Positions 42,322 through 52,700 of a DNA stretch of 64,000 nt are shown one piece after another. Each line of letters starts with the position of its first letter. The stretch's first letter is position 1. Under the pieces are notes generated by a model that was not told the origin of the DNA, made no database searches, and saw only the letters and a list, made by a program, of their open reading frames with translations. Where the stretch lies: NCBI GenBank assembly GCA_016845065.1, contig JAERTG010000107.1, positions 1 through 64,000 on the forward strand. Reading direction: 5' to 3'. Source of the stretch: Fidelibacterota bacterium. GTDB taxonomy: Bacteria > Fidelibacterota > UBA8477 > JABMPR01. The translations under genes were made by a program, and so were the position numbers.

Positions 42322-43647
42322 TGTGTAGGTTAGCTCAACTTCGTCACTGGCCGGGACAGCAATTGTAAATTTCACATGTGAAGCATCAATTTTTGTAAAG
42401 CTGTGGGAAGCGTTCTGAACTCTCCAGTTGCCATAGCCAATAGTCTGGATGACTTCTATTTCCACAGGCTCATCCTTGCGGTTGGCCAGTGTTATTTTTA
42501 TGTCCTGTTCTGTATAGCGGTCCGGTTTGGAGCGTCTGTCAAGGATCTCCCGCTTCCCCTTGACATCAAAGGCTTCACCTACTTCAAGGGTAACCAGGTC
42601 ATCGCGGGAGGTATGCTTGAGATTGTCTTCACCAATGAGTTCCAAAGCGCCATCGGTGTCTTTCTTGAAGAGTCGTACAATACCACCAGGTAAAGCAACA
42701 CCTGTCCCAGTATCTTTATCATTCGTGAACATGATTTTGATGGGAATATTTGTGAACTTATTTCGAGTCCCTTGATAAACATATCGTTTTTGAGCTTTTA
42801 CGAGAGTGGGATTGAGCCACTGGATCTGTTTCTCCTCACGATTGCGAACAGAAACAGGGAAAGCAATATCATAGAGGTGATACTCAAAGAATTGTCGCTC
42901 CTCTACTACAGGCATGGTTCGCATTGCCATGTAGGCATTTTTTTCTCTCCGGGTATCGTAGGTTTGTTCAGGACGAGCCCGATGCAGGTCACCAGCCACC
43001 AGCTTGAGCTTAGCTTCCTCATAATTTTTTCCCGATTGATTATTAAGGTTGATCCATGAGCTTATATCCATCTCAGAATCATCTTTATTAATTACGGCTA
43101 CATACTCAGCCTTCCAGGAAATCCCTCCAGTGAGATAGGATAAATCAAAATTGACCTTTCCAGTTTTTGCAGCATTTAAGGTCCAGGCCAGCGTTGGTCG
43201 GACATAAAGTCTTTCAGTAGGTGTTGGACACTTAATGGTTCCTACAAACTGTCGCTGTATGATATCAGTACCACTCCGGCTCTTTAAAACGAGGGTGCTA
43301 TTATCATAACTGAGCAGGGTACCTGACATTTTGTTGTCATTTTGCAGGATCACTGTCACTTCTGCCTCGAGATATTTTTTGAGCAGTTTGTTCTGATCAA
43401 CCAGATCGTAGCGATAGTTTTGCTCCAGTACTTGAATGTCTTGATTAGAGCCAAGCTTTACTGACGATGGATTCAGGGTTTCAGCTACCCGCTCAATTTC
43501 GATCTCAGAAACACCCCTCTGAATTTGCTTTGAGAATTGTTCCTTAACCAGGGCTTCACCATGGTTATAAATAGTGAGTTGGGTTTGTGCCAGAGTAGAG
43601 GCTGTTGCCAGAGCCAGAATAGCTGACAGACTAAGAATTTTTGACAT
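42301..43647 (-). CDS. secreted DUF4139 protein
   Basis: The 448-residue product has a signal peptide (MSKILSLSAILALATAS) and DUF4139-type beta-rich sequence: 'QLTIYNHGEALVKEQFSKQI' near the start, 'YLTGGISWKAEYVAVINKDD' and 'INLNNQSGKNYEEAKLKLVA' in the middle, and 'DVKGKREIL' toward the end. ATG 43647 follows GAGGAG, while the longer frame lacks one. Members are exported and of unknown function, often with mucoidy- or adhesion-like context. It is the first gene downstream of a small YCII-type lipoprotein. Confidence 0.8.
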   Translation of the reverse strand: MSKILSLSAILALATASTLAQTQLTIYNHGEALVKEQFSKQIQRGVSEIEIERVAETLNPSSVKLGSNQDIQVLEQNYRYDLVDQNKLLKKYLEAEVTVILQNDNKMSGTLLSYDNSTLVLKSRSGTDIIQRQFVGTIKCPTPTERLYVRPTLAWTLNAAKTGKVNFDLSYLTGGISWKAEYVAVINKDDSEMDISSWINLNNQSGKNYEEAKLKLVAGDLHRARPEQTYDTRREKNAYMAMRTMPVVEERQFFEYHLYDIAFPVSVRNREEKQIQWLNPTLVKAQKRYVYQGTRNKFTNIPIKIMFTNDKDTGTGVALPGGIVRLFKKDTDGALELIGEDNLKHTSRDDLVTLEVGEAFDVKGKREILDRRSKPDRYTEQDIKITLANRKDEPVEIEVIQTIGYGNWRVQNASHSFTKIDASHVKFTIAVPASDEVELTYTSRINIK

Positions 43648-43700
43648 GATAATGCTCCTCAAGCGCAATGCAGGGTTATATCTTTCTATTCAACATTCAA

Positions 43701-44195
43701 TTAGATATTAATTTTTGCCAGGGTTTTGTGAATGTTTGGTACTGCCATCAGTGCAGCAGACCCGTACCACTCCTTGAGCTCCATTTCCAGGCTACCAGCC
43801 TGAATCGCCGGATCAGAATTGGTGAGGGCTTCAGCTTCTTCCAGGCTTTGTACATTAAAGAAATACAAGCCCCTTAATTCTCCGGAACCAAAGAAAGGAC
43901 CTGCCAGTGCGAGCTTTCCTGCTGCCGCCATAGCAGCTATGTTTTTCATGTGAGCTGCTTGTAGTTCATTCGCCTTTTCTGGCGACAGGGCTCTATTTGG
44001 ACCCTTCTTTAAAAAGGCGATCACATATTTGCGCATCCCGTAATCATCAGCACCATATTCAGCAGCTGCGGTTGAATCAAAGGTCACTGCATCAACATAA
44101 TCATCTACGGTCGTTTGAACGCCATCTTGAGATTGACAGGAAACAAAGAGTATCATGATACCAAAACATACTACAAGCAGTCTTATTTGTCGCAT
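43701..44195 (-). CDS. YCII-domain lipoprotein
   Basis: The 164-residue product has a lipoprotein signal (lipobox 'LFVSC', Cys20) and a YCII-type ferredoxin-like domain with 'YVIAFLKKGPNRALSPEKAN', 'MAAAGKLALAGPFFGSGELR' and 'EALTNSDPAIQAG'. Cytoplasmic YciI proteins are small hydrolase-like or stress proteins; an exported form is less common. It begins 4 bases after the SRPBCC gene stop, so the two are coupled. Confidence 0.75.
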   Translation of the reverse strand: MRQIRLLVVCFGIMILFVSCQSQDGVQTTVDDYVDAVTFDSTAAAEYGADDYGMRKYVIAFLKKGPNRALSPEKANELQAAHMKNIAAMAAAGKLALAGPFFGSGELRGLYFFNVQSLEEAEALTNSDPAIQAGSLEMELKEWYGSAALMAVPNIHKTLAKINI

Positions 44196-44199
44196 ATTC

Positions 44200-44637
44200 C
44201 TATCCTTGTCCTTCGGCGAAGGACCGAAAAGCTTTCATATGCTGTAGGGTTTGTTTTTTGAAGGTACCTGGCATGAAGACCGCCATTAACTTCATAAAAC
44301 CGGTGAATTGAAACTCCTGTTCAGAAATGTATCGTGTAACATTATCACTTTTTGAAACAAACTCATTTTTAATAATGTTGTAGACGCCCTTGGCTTCATA
44401 GGTTCCCGAAAACTCGTCTGGTAGATTTTTCACCGTGATGGTTTCAATCATTTCGATCTCGCGTTTACCCGAGATAAAGACCAGTTTAGACTTGGCTCCA
44501 ACTTCTCCGGGAGTTCCCTCCAGCGGCTCAAAGCTTTGGAGGCCCTCCATCCACTTATACATGTTATCAGTACTATCAAATAATTCAATAACGCGATCAA
44601 GTGGAAGGTTAATGTTCAGTTCAACCGTATACTTCAT
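44200..44637 (-). CDS. SRPBCC (START-like) family protein
   Basis: The 145-residue cytoplasmic protein starts 'MKYTVELNINLPLDRVIELF', the typical polyketide-cyclase/START opening strand and helix, with 'NMYKWMEGLQSFEPLEGTPG' following. It folds as a helix-grip barrel that binds a hydrophobic ligand. The ligand is unknown. It lies directly upstream of the YCII lipoprotein gene. Confidence 0.75.
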   Translation of the reverse strand: MKYTVELNINLPLDRVIELFDSTDNMYKWMEGLQSFEPLEGTPGEVGAKSKLVFISGKREIEMIETITVKNLPDEFSGTYEAKGVYNIIKNEFVSKSDNVTRYISEQEFQFTGFMKLMAVFMPGTFKKQTLQHMKAFRSFAEGQG

Positions 44638-44676
44638 GTTTACTCCCTTTTGCTGCCCCCAAGATCTGATATGATC

Positions 44677-45810
44677 TTAAAAAATTATACAAGCCGGAGC
44701 CGGTGCCTCGACCTGGCTTACATACTTCAACATTCCATTTGAAGGATTGCGACTCAGCGTCACAAGGTTATTGGTGTGCTGGTTTGCTACGAGGATAAAC
44801 TTTTCATCTGGTGAGAGAGCAAAATTTCGCGGCCCTTCCCCACCACATCCCTTGTTACCCAGGAGTTTCAGGGCCCCGTCATTTTTATTCACCTCTAGGA
44901 CTGCGATGCTATTGTGGCCTCTATTTGAAGCATAGACAAACCTGCCACCTGAAGAAATGTGTATGTCAGCGCAAGTATTGGGTTCGATATATCCTGCTGG
45001 TAAGCTGGAGGTCGTGGGACCTTTGGTGTAGATGCCATCGTTGCTACGATCTATTCGTGTCACACTACTGCTAAGTTCATTGACAACGTAAATCCATTTT
45101 CCATTGGGGTGAAAAGCGAGGTGGCGGGGTCCATCTCCAGGATTCATGTCAAGTTTTTGAGGCTCTCCTGGGACCAGCTTGTGTTGAGCCTCATCTATAT
45201 GAAAAAACCACAGTTCATTGGTCCCCAGGTCAATTGAAATGATACGGCCATCTACTGGAGAAAACCAGGCGGAATGGGCATGGGGAGTCTTTTGTCTGTC
45301 CGTTGTGCCTTGCCCCGTATGCTGCTGGTTATCCAGGAGCTCAGTCAAGGGACCATCCTTTTCAAGTTTGAGTAAGCCTACATTTCCGCTGGTGTAATTG
45401 GCTGTGAGGACATATCCTTTATTATTCACAGTTACAAAACAGGGATGAGCACCTCCAGAAGATTGGCGATTGAGAAGGATCAGGGTATCTTCGAAAACCA
45501 TGTAAGATTCAACTGTCCCGACGTCTTCATCATTCTGTACTTCGTTTACTGAAACCAGGAATTTTTTATCAGCACTTTGAGCTAAAAACGATGGATTCTC
45601 AGACATTACCGCTAATCCTATTTGTCTCAATTCCCCATCAGGATTCATCTCATACTTGTAGATACCTTGACTCTCACTCGCACCTGATGTGTAGGTGCCC
45701 AGATAAAATGTATATGTGTCTTGAGTGTTCACGTTTTCCTCATTGATGGTGTGACAGCCCGATAAAACAAGGAGAGCTGTAAGCGTCTTGGTTAGCTGGA
45801 GCAATTTCAT
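44677..45810 (-). CDS. lactonase-family seven-bladed propeller lipoprotein
   Basis: The 377-residue product has a lipoprotein signal (lipobox 'LVLSGC', Cys19) and the cycloisomerase/6-phosphogluconolactonase-type propeller: 'FYLGTYTSGASESQGIYKYE', 'TPHAHSAWFSPVDG', 'DGPRHLAFHPNGKWIYVVNE' and 'GPRNFALSPDEKFILVANQH'. Cytoplasmic Pgl hydrolyses 6-phosphogluconolactone. A lipoprotein version would act on a periplasmic lactone or sugar; this is inferred. Confidence 0.82.
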   Translation of the reverse strand: MKLLQLTKTLTALLVLSGCHTINEENVNTQDTYTFYLGTYTSGASESQGIYKYEMNPDGELRQIGLAVMSENPSFLAQSADKKFLVSVNEVQNDEDVGTVESYMVFEDTLILLNRQSSGGAHPCFVTVNNKGYVLTANYTSGNVGLLKLEKDGPLTELLDNQQHTGQGTTDRQKTPHAHSAWFSPVDGRIISIDLGTNELWFFHIDEAQHKLVPGEPQKLDMNPGDGPRHLAFHPNGKWIYVVNELSSSVTRIDRSNDGIYTKGPTTSSLPAGYIEPNTCADIHISSGGRFVYASNRGHNSIAVLEVNKNDGALKLLGNKGCGGEGPRNFALSPDEKFILVANQHTNNLVTLSRNPSNGMLKYVSQVEAPAPACIIF

Positions 45811-45941
45811 CCATAGTCAATATAGCCAAAATCCTGAGTGAGCCACCCGAATATTGATAAGGAGCAAGACACTTACCGTGTAGATATGTATTCTTAAGTG
45901 GATAAAGGGTGGGCAGTTTAAAGTCATGCCCGGGACTGGAT

Positions 45942-45992
45942 TCAACAACCAGCTGAACAATGAGCAGTTCTAGGAATTCTAAAGCGTTTCAT
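45942..45992 (-). CDS. candidate 16-codon micro-ORF
   Basis: AAAGGAGATCAC followed directly by ATG 45992 is an ideal ribosome site. The frame reads MKRFRIPRTAHCSAGC and then stops. It lies 20 bases after the stop of the 71-residue gene at 46013-46228 on the same strand. It could be a real micropeptide, the 5' stump of a decayed gene, or noise. Confidence 0.25.
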   Translation of the reverse strand: MKRFRIPRTAHCSAGC

Positions 45993-46012
45993 GTGATCTC
46001 CTTTCGTTTGGG

Positions 46013-46228
46013 TTAAATCAATTGCCCATAAGCGGATTGATTGACATAAAAAAGTCCCTGATTCGCCGAATTGATGGAGGCAGATTGCAGCGTCTCATAG
46101 GCAACAGGCGTTTTGGACTTGCTGTTGATGTTGTCCAGCCGCCATGTCTTTGAAAAACCATCACCAATTTGGGTAAATTCCAGGCAATCCTGGCCTTTGG
46201 GTGCGTTAATACATATTTGTGTAGTCAT
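46013..46228 (-). CDS. small protein of unknown function under ArsR-type control
   Basis: The 71-residue product (MTTQICINAPKGQDCLEF...) has two cysteines near the N-terminus and no signal peptide. The ATG follows GAGGGGAAA at good spacing, so I consider it a real gene. A perfect 16-bp AT-rich palindrome (46273-46288) lies 45 bases upstream, between it and the arsR stop. No family is recognised. Confidence 0.6.
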   Translation of the reverse strand: MTTQICINAPKGQDCLEFTQIGDGFSKTWRLDNINSKSKTPVAYETLQSASINSANQGLFYVNQSAYGQLI

Positions 46229-46272
46229 TGTATTTCCCCTCTGGGGTTAAGATTTTGAATTTAAATACATGA

Positions 46273-46288
46273 ATAGATATATATCTAT
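46273..46288. promoter_or_regulatory. AT-rich palindromic operator downstream of arsR
   Basis: ATAGATATATATCTAT is a perfect 16-bp palindrome. ArsR/SmtB regulators bind AT-rich inverted repeats with ATA/TAT arms, and a similar arm set occurs upstream of the arsR gene. It is probably an operator for the 71-residue protein gene. Confidence 0.5.
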
Positions 46289-46316
46289 ATGTAAAAGTAA
46301 AAAAAATCACTTCGCT

Positions 46317-46607
46317 TTACGCCTTACTCAGTTTCTCGATATCTACGAACTGCTCTTGGAAACCATTACAGCAACTCGTGATGCAAATTGAATCAAGGCG
46401 GTAGTAGACCTCTTTGCCTCGTTTGGTGTGAGCAACGATATCAGCATTCTTTAAGACACTAAGGTGGTGAGATACTGAGGGCTGCTGCATGTCGAAGTGT
46501 TGGCAAATCTCACTCACGTTGAGTTCTTTGTCCTTGAGGAGCTCCATGATCTTAACCCGGTTGGGGTCTGAGATTGCCTTGAAGAATTTGTTTAAGTCAT
46601 ATGCCAT
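46317..46607 (-). CDS. ArsR-family winged-helix regulator
   Basis: The 96-residue protein has the ArsR wing-helix fold: 'FFKAISDPNRVKIMELLKDK', recognition helix 'MQQPSVSHHLSVLKNADIVA' and wing 'HTKRGKEVYYRLD'. A C-terminal 'CITSCC' offers three cysteines that could bind a metal or thiol-reactive inducer, but the classical alpha3 CxC of ArsR is absent. It is flanked by two AT-rich palindromes, so autoregulation is likely. The neighbouring targets (small protein, DUF302) do not identify the signal. Confidence 0.85.
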   Translation of the reverse strand: MAYDLNKFFKAISDPNRVKIMELLKDKELNVSEICQHFDMQQPSVSHHLSVLKNADIVAHTKRGKEVYYRLDSICITSCCNGFQEQFVDIEKLSKA

Positions 46608-46623
46608 TTGAATTCTCTAATTT

Positions 46624-46639
46624 ATACATAGGAATGTAT
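46624..46639. promoter_or_regulatory. inverted repeat upstream of arsR
   Basis: ATACAT (46624-46629) pairs with ATGTAT (46634-46639) around AGGA, 17 bases upstream of the arsR start. It is followed by TCTATATA, related to the operator at 46273. It is a likely autoregulatory site. Confidence 0.45.
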
Positions 46640-46728
46640 CTATATATTCTCGAAAGGCAAGAGATTTTTATCTGTGGAGAATGTATGTTTTTAAACCTTG
46701 AAATACATACTAGGGGCAGGATTATTGG

Positions 46729-47118
46729 TTAAAGCGACTGAATGACTTTCTGGAGTTTTTCCCGAACTTGCTTGCTCATTTCATCCAGCTCAGAATTACC
46801 CACAGAAACCATGGAGGCGACGGGATCTACCGCTGCTACTTCAATTGATCCTGGGGATTGCTCGACCACCACAACATTGCAGGGTAAAAAGACACCAATT
46901 TTATCTTCAGTCTGTATGGCATGATAGGCATAGCCGGGATTGCAGGCTCCCAGGATTGTATATTTTTTCAAGTCTGCATTAATCTTTTTCTTTAAAGTTG
47001 CTGATACGTCAATCTCGCTGATGACACCAAATCCTTCTTTGGCTAAAGCAGTAGTAACGGTTTCCAGTGCAGCTTCAAATGTTGTTTCGGACAATATGGT
47101 GCTTGAATAGTAACTCAT
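46729..47118 (-). CDS. DUF302 protein
   Basis: The 129-residue protein matches DUF302: 'TFEAALETVTTALAKEGFGV', 'SEIDVSATLKKKI', 'YTILGACNPGYAYHAI' and 'GVFLPCNVVVVEQS'. The conserved cysteines in 'GACNPG' and 'LPCNVVV' are present. DUF302 proteins often sit near redox or sulfur genes; function is unknown. It is located upstream of the arsR gene on the same strand. Confidence 0.85.
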   Translation of the reverse strand: MSYYSSTILSETTFEAALETVTTALAKEGFGVISEIDVSATLKKKINADLKKYTILGACNPGYAYHAIQTEDKIGVFLPCNVVVVEQSPGSIEVAAVDPVASMVSVGNSELDEMSKQVREKLQKVIQSL

Positions 47119-47224
47119 GTGGATCCCCTTAAATATCTGTCAGTATCGGTATTACTAAATTTTCTTCTTACCTGAGACGAATAATGGACTTATTCGTTAC
47201 AAGAAAAACGTATGATTTCATTCC

Positions 47225-48148
47225 TTACTTTTTGATTTTGAAGAAGGCTTTGTAAAGTCGACTCTGTCCATTATTCGTTCTGGTCAATTCTATTAACAGA
47301 TCCTGAGTGTTTGTGAAACCATTGGTGCCATATCCAACATTGCTCCGCCGGCTTGTGAAATAAAGCGTGTTGTCAAATACAAAGGGACAGTAATCCATAT
47401 ACTTCGAGTTATAATCCGTACCCAGGTTTATAGCACGGGTCCAGCTCTTGTCAGGTTTTCTGTATGAAATGTAAAGATCACCGCTCCCCAGGCCATCCTC
47501 TCGGTTGTAGCCAGAAAAAAGTAGGTATGACTCATCTGGAGCAATAAAGGCATTGAATTCATATCCTGAAGTATTAATGGAATCACTGAGTGAAATGGGC
47601 AGATCGAAACCTTCACCACGTCTGGCGCTAAAATAAATATCATCCTTCCCTGTTGATCCAGGTCGATCGCTGGTGAAGTAGAGGTTACCCTCAAGAGTCA
47701 AGGACGGATAAAATTCGTTGTGTTCAGTGTTAACTGGAGTACCCAAATTTTTTGGATCAGACCATTTTGATTTAAGGCTGGTGCGCTCAACTACCCATAG
47801 ATCATAATCTTTGATGGAACTACTATCTGATGTAAGAGGTCGGTTAGAAGCGAAGTAAAGGTATTTCCCGTCAGCTGACAGAAAGGGCTCCAGGTCAGAG
47901 TGTCTCCCTGAGAATGATACAATTTTTGGTTTCCTCCACTTGTTTCGGATTTTTTGAGAAACCATGATAACCGAGATTTCACCTAAAGGACTCTGGGCTG
48001 TAAAATAGGCTTCCCTGTCATTCAGAGTAATATCCCGAATAATGGGATACTCCTGAAGAATTGTCTCAAGAAAGGGAGCCGGTTTTTCATGAGCTTGGAG
48101 AAATCCAAAAACAAAGGTGAGAATAAAAAGTTTCGTGGTGGATTGCAT
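47225..48148 (-). CDS. secreted PD40-type beta-propeller protein
   Basis: The 307-residue product has a signal peptide (MQSTTKLFILTFVFGFLQA) and repeated WD40-like PD40 blades: 'DLEPFLSADGKYLYFASNRP', 'EFYPSLTLEGNLYFTSDRPG', 'FNAFIAPDESYLLFSGY' and 'DYCPFVFDNTLYFTSRRS'. ATG 48148 is chosen over the longer frame because it starts the signal peptide. Such propellers often occur in OmpA-like or TolB-like surface proteins. No partner is visible; it is alone between DUF302 and rarA. Confidence 0.75.
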   Translation of the reverse strand: MQSTTKLFILTFVFGFLQAHEKPAPFLETILQEYPIIRDITLNDREAYFTAQSPLGEISVIMVSQKIRNKWRKPKIVSFSGRHSDLEPFLSADGKYLYFASNRPLTSDSSSIKDYDLWVVERTSLKSKWSDPKNLGTPVNTEHNEFYPSLTLEGNLYFTSDRPGSTGKDDIYFSARRGEGFDLPISLSDSINTSGYEFNAFIAPDESYLLFSGYNREDGLGSGDLYISYRKPDKSWTRAINLGTDYNSKYMDYCPFVFDNTLYFTSRRSNVGYGTNGFTNTQDLLIELTRTNNGQSRLYKAFFKIKK

Positions 48149-48378
48149 GGTTTTCCTTCGGTGGTGTATTTTATGAGTAATGAGGGTAATCTGGCCGATC
48201 ACGATTAGAACACCAATAAAAATCGATAAACGGACATTACTTTCGATAATGGTAGAAAAGGAATAAGCTAATTGCCCCCTCTAAAGGCAGGCTTATGGAA
48301 GATGATTGAATTGTCTGGTCGATTCGACCGGCATAGATTTCCCTTATTCCTTCTTCCACAGCGATTAATTTCTAGGCC

Positions 48379-49716
48379 ATGAGTCTTTTCAATAATGCCG
48401 ACAACCCAAGTACGTTGCCACCCCTGGCAGAACGTATGCGTCCCAATACGCTGACTGCCTTTTTAGGACAACAGCATCTTGTTGCTGAGAATAGACTACT
48501 GGCCAAAGCCATTCAAGCAGATCGCCTTTTCTCCATCATCCTCTGGGGACCTCCAGGGTGCGGTAAAACCACCTTGGCAAAAATCATCGCCAGCCAGATA
48601 GAAGCGCATTTCTACGAGCTTTCAGCCGTCTCATCAGGAGTGAAGGATGTTCGTGAGGCCATGGCGAAAGCAAAAGCCAATCGGGAAATGGGAAAACCCA
48701 GCATCTTATTTATTGATGAAATACACCGATTTAATAAAGCCCAGCAGGATGCCCTGCTTCAAGCCGTTGAAAATGGGGTCATTACCCTGATCGGTGCCAC
48801 AACAGAGAACCCTAGTTTTGAAGTTATATCACCTCTGTTAAGTCGCTGTCAGGTGTTGAAACTGAATTCTCATAACAAGGAAGATCTGGCAGAAATTCTT
48901 GAACATGCCATCACTGAAGACCTCTTTCTAAGCACTCAAAACATCCAATTTGAGGATGATGGGAAGGACCTGCTTCTTGAGTCAGTTTCAGGGGATGCCC
49001 GACGCCTGCTAAATGCTCTGGAAATAAGTACTTCGGTGGCTACTCCTGACCGCGATGATGATCAGGTCATCACCATTACCGAAGAACACGTCAGGGAAGC
49101 TCTTCAGAATAAACACCAGCTATACGACAAAACTGGCGACTACCATTATGATGCGATCTCAGCATTTATAAAAAGTGTAAGGGGTAGCGATCCAGATGCT
49201 TCACTGTATTGGCTGTCAGTTATGCTGGAAGGGGGAGAGGATCCAATATTTATCGCGAGACGATTGATTATCCTGGCATCTGAAGATGTTGGGAATGCAG
49301 ATCCCCAGGCACTTACATTGGCTACATCGGGTCTGCAAGCGGTGCATGCTATTGGCATGCCAGAGGGCGCTATCGTACTTTCACAAGTCACCACCTATCT
49401 TGCCGCTACCACCAAGAGCAATGCCAGCTATATGGCCCTGCGAGCTGCACAGGAAACCGTAAGAGAGGAGGGTGCCAAACCCGTACCCCTGCATCTGCGC
49501 AATGCTCCAACCAGCCTGATGAAAGACCAGGGTCATGGGAATGGTTACCACTATCCACACAATTACCCAGGTCATTTTAGCGAACAGAACTATTTTCCGG
49601 ATGACCTGAAGAACAAACAATTCTATCAACCCACGACTGAGGGCATAGAGAAGCGTATATACGAACGTCTTGAGAAACTTTGGGCATCACGCTTTGAGGA
49701 ACCTTCCGGTTCATAG
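48379..49716 (+). CDS. rarA: replication-associated recombination protein A
   Basis: The 445-residue AAA+ ATPase matches RarA/MgsA/WRNIP1: Walker A '[12 protein letters not shown]', Walker B '[16 protein letters not shown]', sensor 1 '[11 protein letters not shown]', and C-terminal '[20 protein letters not shown]' and '[16 protein letters not shown]'. It acts at stalled replication forks. The start ATG is at 48379. Its end lies 15 bases before lptD, so it may be co-transcribed with it, without a functional link. Confidence 0.93.
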   Translation: MSLFNNADNPSTLPPLAERMRPNTLTAFLGQQHLVAENRLLAKAIQADRLFSIILWGPPGCGKTTLAKIIASQIEAHFYELSAVSSGVKDVREAMAKAKANREMGKPSILFIDEIHRFNKAQQDALLQAVENGVITLIGATTENPSFEVISPLLSRCQVLKLNSHNKEDLAEILEHAITEDLFLSTQNIQFEDDGKDLLLESVSGDARRLLNALEISTSVATPDRDDDQVITITEEHVREALQNKHQLYDKTGDYHYDAISAFIKSVRGSDPDASLYWLSVMLEGGEDPIFIARRLIILASEDVGNADPQALTLATSGLQAVHAIGMPEGAIVLSQVTTYLAATTKSNASYMALRAAQETVREEGAKPVPLHLRNAPTSLMKDQGHGNGYHYPHNYPGHFSEQNYFPDDLKNKQFYQPTTEGIEKRIYERLEKLWASRFEEPSGS

Positions 49717-49731
49717 CCGATTCAACACCTC

Positions 49732-52700
49732 ATGCATCTCTCATTCAGACCACACAAAATCCGTCTCACACTTCTATGCATAATTCTAGTGGTAAGCAAT
49801 TCCCCGATCTTGGCGGCACGGGGTGAAAAGCTGGAGCTGATACGGGCAGATGAAATCAAATCCTTCACCCGCGGGGGAATCACTTATAGACGTCTGGTTG
49901 GTGATGTGGAAATGAAGAGGGGAGATGCCATTCTAAATTGCGATGTTGCAGAATTTCAGATGGAGAAAGACGAAGCTTTATTGAGTGGCCATGTCACCAT
50001 TACGACCCCAGACTCAAAACTTTCCAGCAAGACGGCGCGGTATGCAGGAGATGATGAGTATGTAGAGCTGCTTGGTGACGCCCGTTTTGAGGATGATCCC
50101 TTTGTAGTCACAGCCCAAAAGTTGGGATACTACATCGATCTGAAAAAGGTACTGGCAACCGATGAACCAACCCTGGTTGATAGTGGTTCCACATTAATGG
50201 CAGATACAATTTTTTATTATGAGGATACTCAGCTTGGTGATGCCAGAGGCAGTGCTTCCATGGTGAATACCACAGATAGCCTTAGCGTTTCCGGACAACA
50301 CTTACTGTACTACTCTGGCAAGGATTCTCTCCTCAGCTATGGAGATGCTCAATTCAAGAAATGGTCTATAGAGGATACGACACTGCAGATTGATTCAGAC
50401 AGCCTCAGTCTGGAGGAAGGTTATTTTTTCGCCTGGCAAAATGTAGAGCTTAAAAATGGTGATGCTCTGGGAACCTGTGGACAGGCTGTATATATGCAGG
50501 AAGATGATGTCGCTATCATGCGGGAAAATCCCATACTTCAGGAGGATGATTTTGTATTGCGTGGAGATGTGTTTAATCTGCATATGGATGATGGAGATTT
50601 GAAATCGGTGTATGTCCCGGAGAATCCACACTTCACTCAGAGAAAAGCTTCAGACGATACCACTTTTACAGATTGGCTTGATGGTAAGGTCATGGCTGTT
50701 GAATTCAGTGAAGGTCAACCAGAAACTGTAACCTTGATTGAAATGGCAACCTCCTTTTTTAATGTAATTGAAGAAGGAGTCTACAAGGGTTCCAACAAGG
50801 TGAGCGGTGACACGTTGTTTATCCTCCTGTCAGACTCAAGCATTTCGGATATTTCTGTAACAGGTGGGGCTGAAGGTGAGTTTGTGCCTGCAAGGGGTAG
50901 TGCAGATATCTCATCTCCTATAAAATACTGGGCTCATCATATAGCCTATAGCATGCAGCATGAAACGACACAACTGAAAACCAAAGCCTCAATTGATTAT
51001 GGTGACATGAAATTGAAAGCTGGGCATGTCGGGGTTTATTGGCGGCAAAATCTGCTCCGAGCCCGCAGCTTAGTTGATACGCTTGGCTCAAAGGACTATC
51101 CGGTTCTTTCACAGAAGGGACAAGAGGATTTCAACGGTCAGAGCATGGTCTATGATTTGAGGACAAGACGAGGAAAAGTGGCTGCAGGTCGAACCAAAAT
51201 GGATGATGGTAATTACTATGGTGAGGAATTGACCCGCATCAATGAAGACATCTATCTCATGGAAGATGGTTATTACACAACCTGTGATATTGAGGATCAC
51301 CCTCATTTTTATTTCTACAGCCGGCAGATGAAATTGTTTACGGACAAAATCATCATTGCTAAACCCGTCGTGCTATATATTGCGGATATTCCATTGGTTG
51401 CCTTGCCCTTCGCAGTTTTCCCCCAGAAGAAGGGTCGCAGTTCTGGTTTTATCATGCCCTCGTATGATTACCGGCCTACTAATGGAGGTCGTGCTCTGAA
51501 AGGATTTGGGTATTACTGGGCCATCAATGACTATTCAGATTACAAAATGACTGGTACCTTTTGGGATCAATATGAGGAATTCAACCTGAGAAGTGTTTTC
51601 AGGTATAAGAAACGCTACAAAATCAGTGGTTCTATTGATGCTTCAATGGTTTCCGATAGAAACGCCCTGGATGATCCCATGGACTGGAAGTGGCGGCTCA
51701 AAATTAAGCATTCACAAACCATTGATCCCAGTTTCACTATTCGCGCTGATGGAGAATTATCTGGTGATGCCAATTTTGACCGAAACTATAGCCATGATCA
51801 AGATGAACGACTGAATACCAAACTTCATTCTGGTATTTCCATTAACAAAAAATTCGAATCCATCAACAGCACCACCTCTCTTAGCGGAACCTATGATGAA
51901 AATCTTCAGGTTACCCGTAGGGTAGAGGAGGCACCTGAAGCGGCAGGGATTCGCCTGTCAGGACCTACGCTGGCCTTACCTTCCTTTCGCTTTAGCCGTG
52001 CTTCATCTCCCATTATCATGGCCAAGGGGAATCAGGAACATTGGTATAATAACTTCCGTTGGAGTTATAATAATTCATTCAGCAATCGGCGAAAGTGGAG
52101 CTATTTATCCTATGAGAATCCTGATAGCCAGGCGACGGATACGCTTCTCTGGGAAGAAGATATCGATGATACACGGACCTGGAATCACAACATGAGCCTT
52201 TCAGGGGATACTCAGCTGATGAAGGTGTTGAAATTGGTGGGGTCAGTTTCATATAAGGATGCATGGGCCTTTAAGTACTTTGATCCAATCCTGGACGATA
52301 ATGGTTTGGCCCTGGTTGACTCAAGCTCAGGGGCTATTGAAACTGCTGAAATAGATGGCTTTATTCGTCGTGGGACTTTTAGCACCAGTGCAAGCCTGAA
52401 TACCAAACTGTATGGAATATTCCCGGTAAAAATTGGTCCGCTTCAGGCCATACGGCATACTCTGACTCCTTCAATGTCTTTGAGTTATACACCAGATTTT
52501 TCAACAGATTTTTGGGGGTATACAGAATCTCTAACCGATACAACGGGTACAGTACAACGATTCGACCGTTTTGCCGGGAGCGACATAGGATCCACACCAA
52601 GCAACGAAGCGCTCAGAATGACCTGGCGACTGAACAATGTTTTTGATTACAAATTGTTCCAAAATGATGTTGAAAGTAAGTCTCAGTTCTTCACCTGGAA

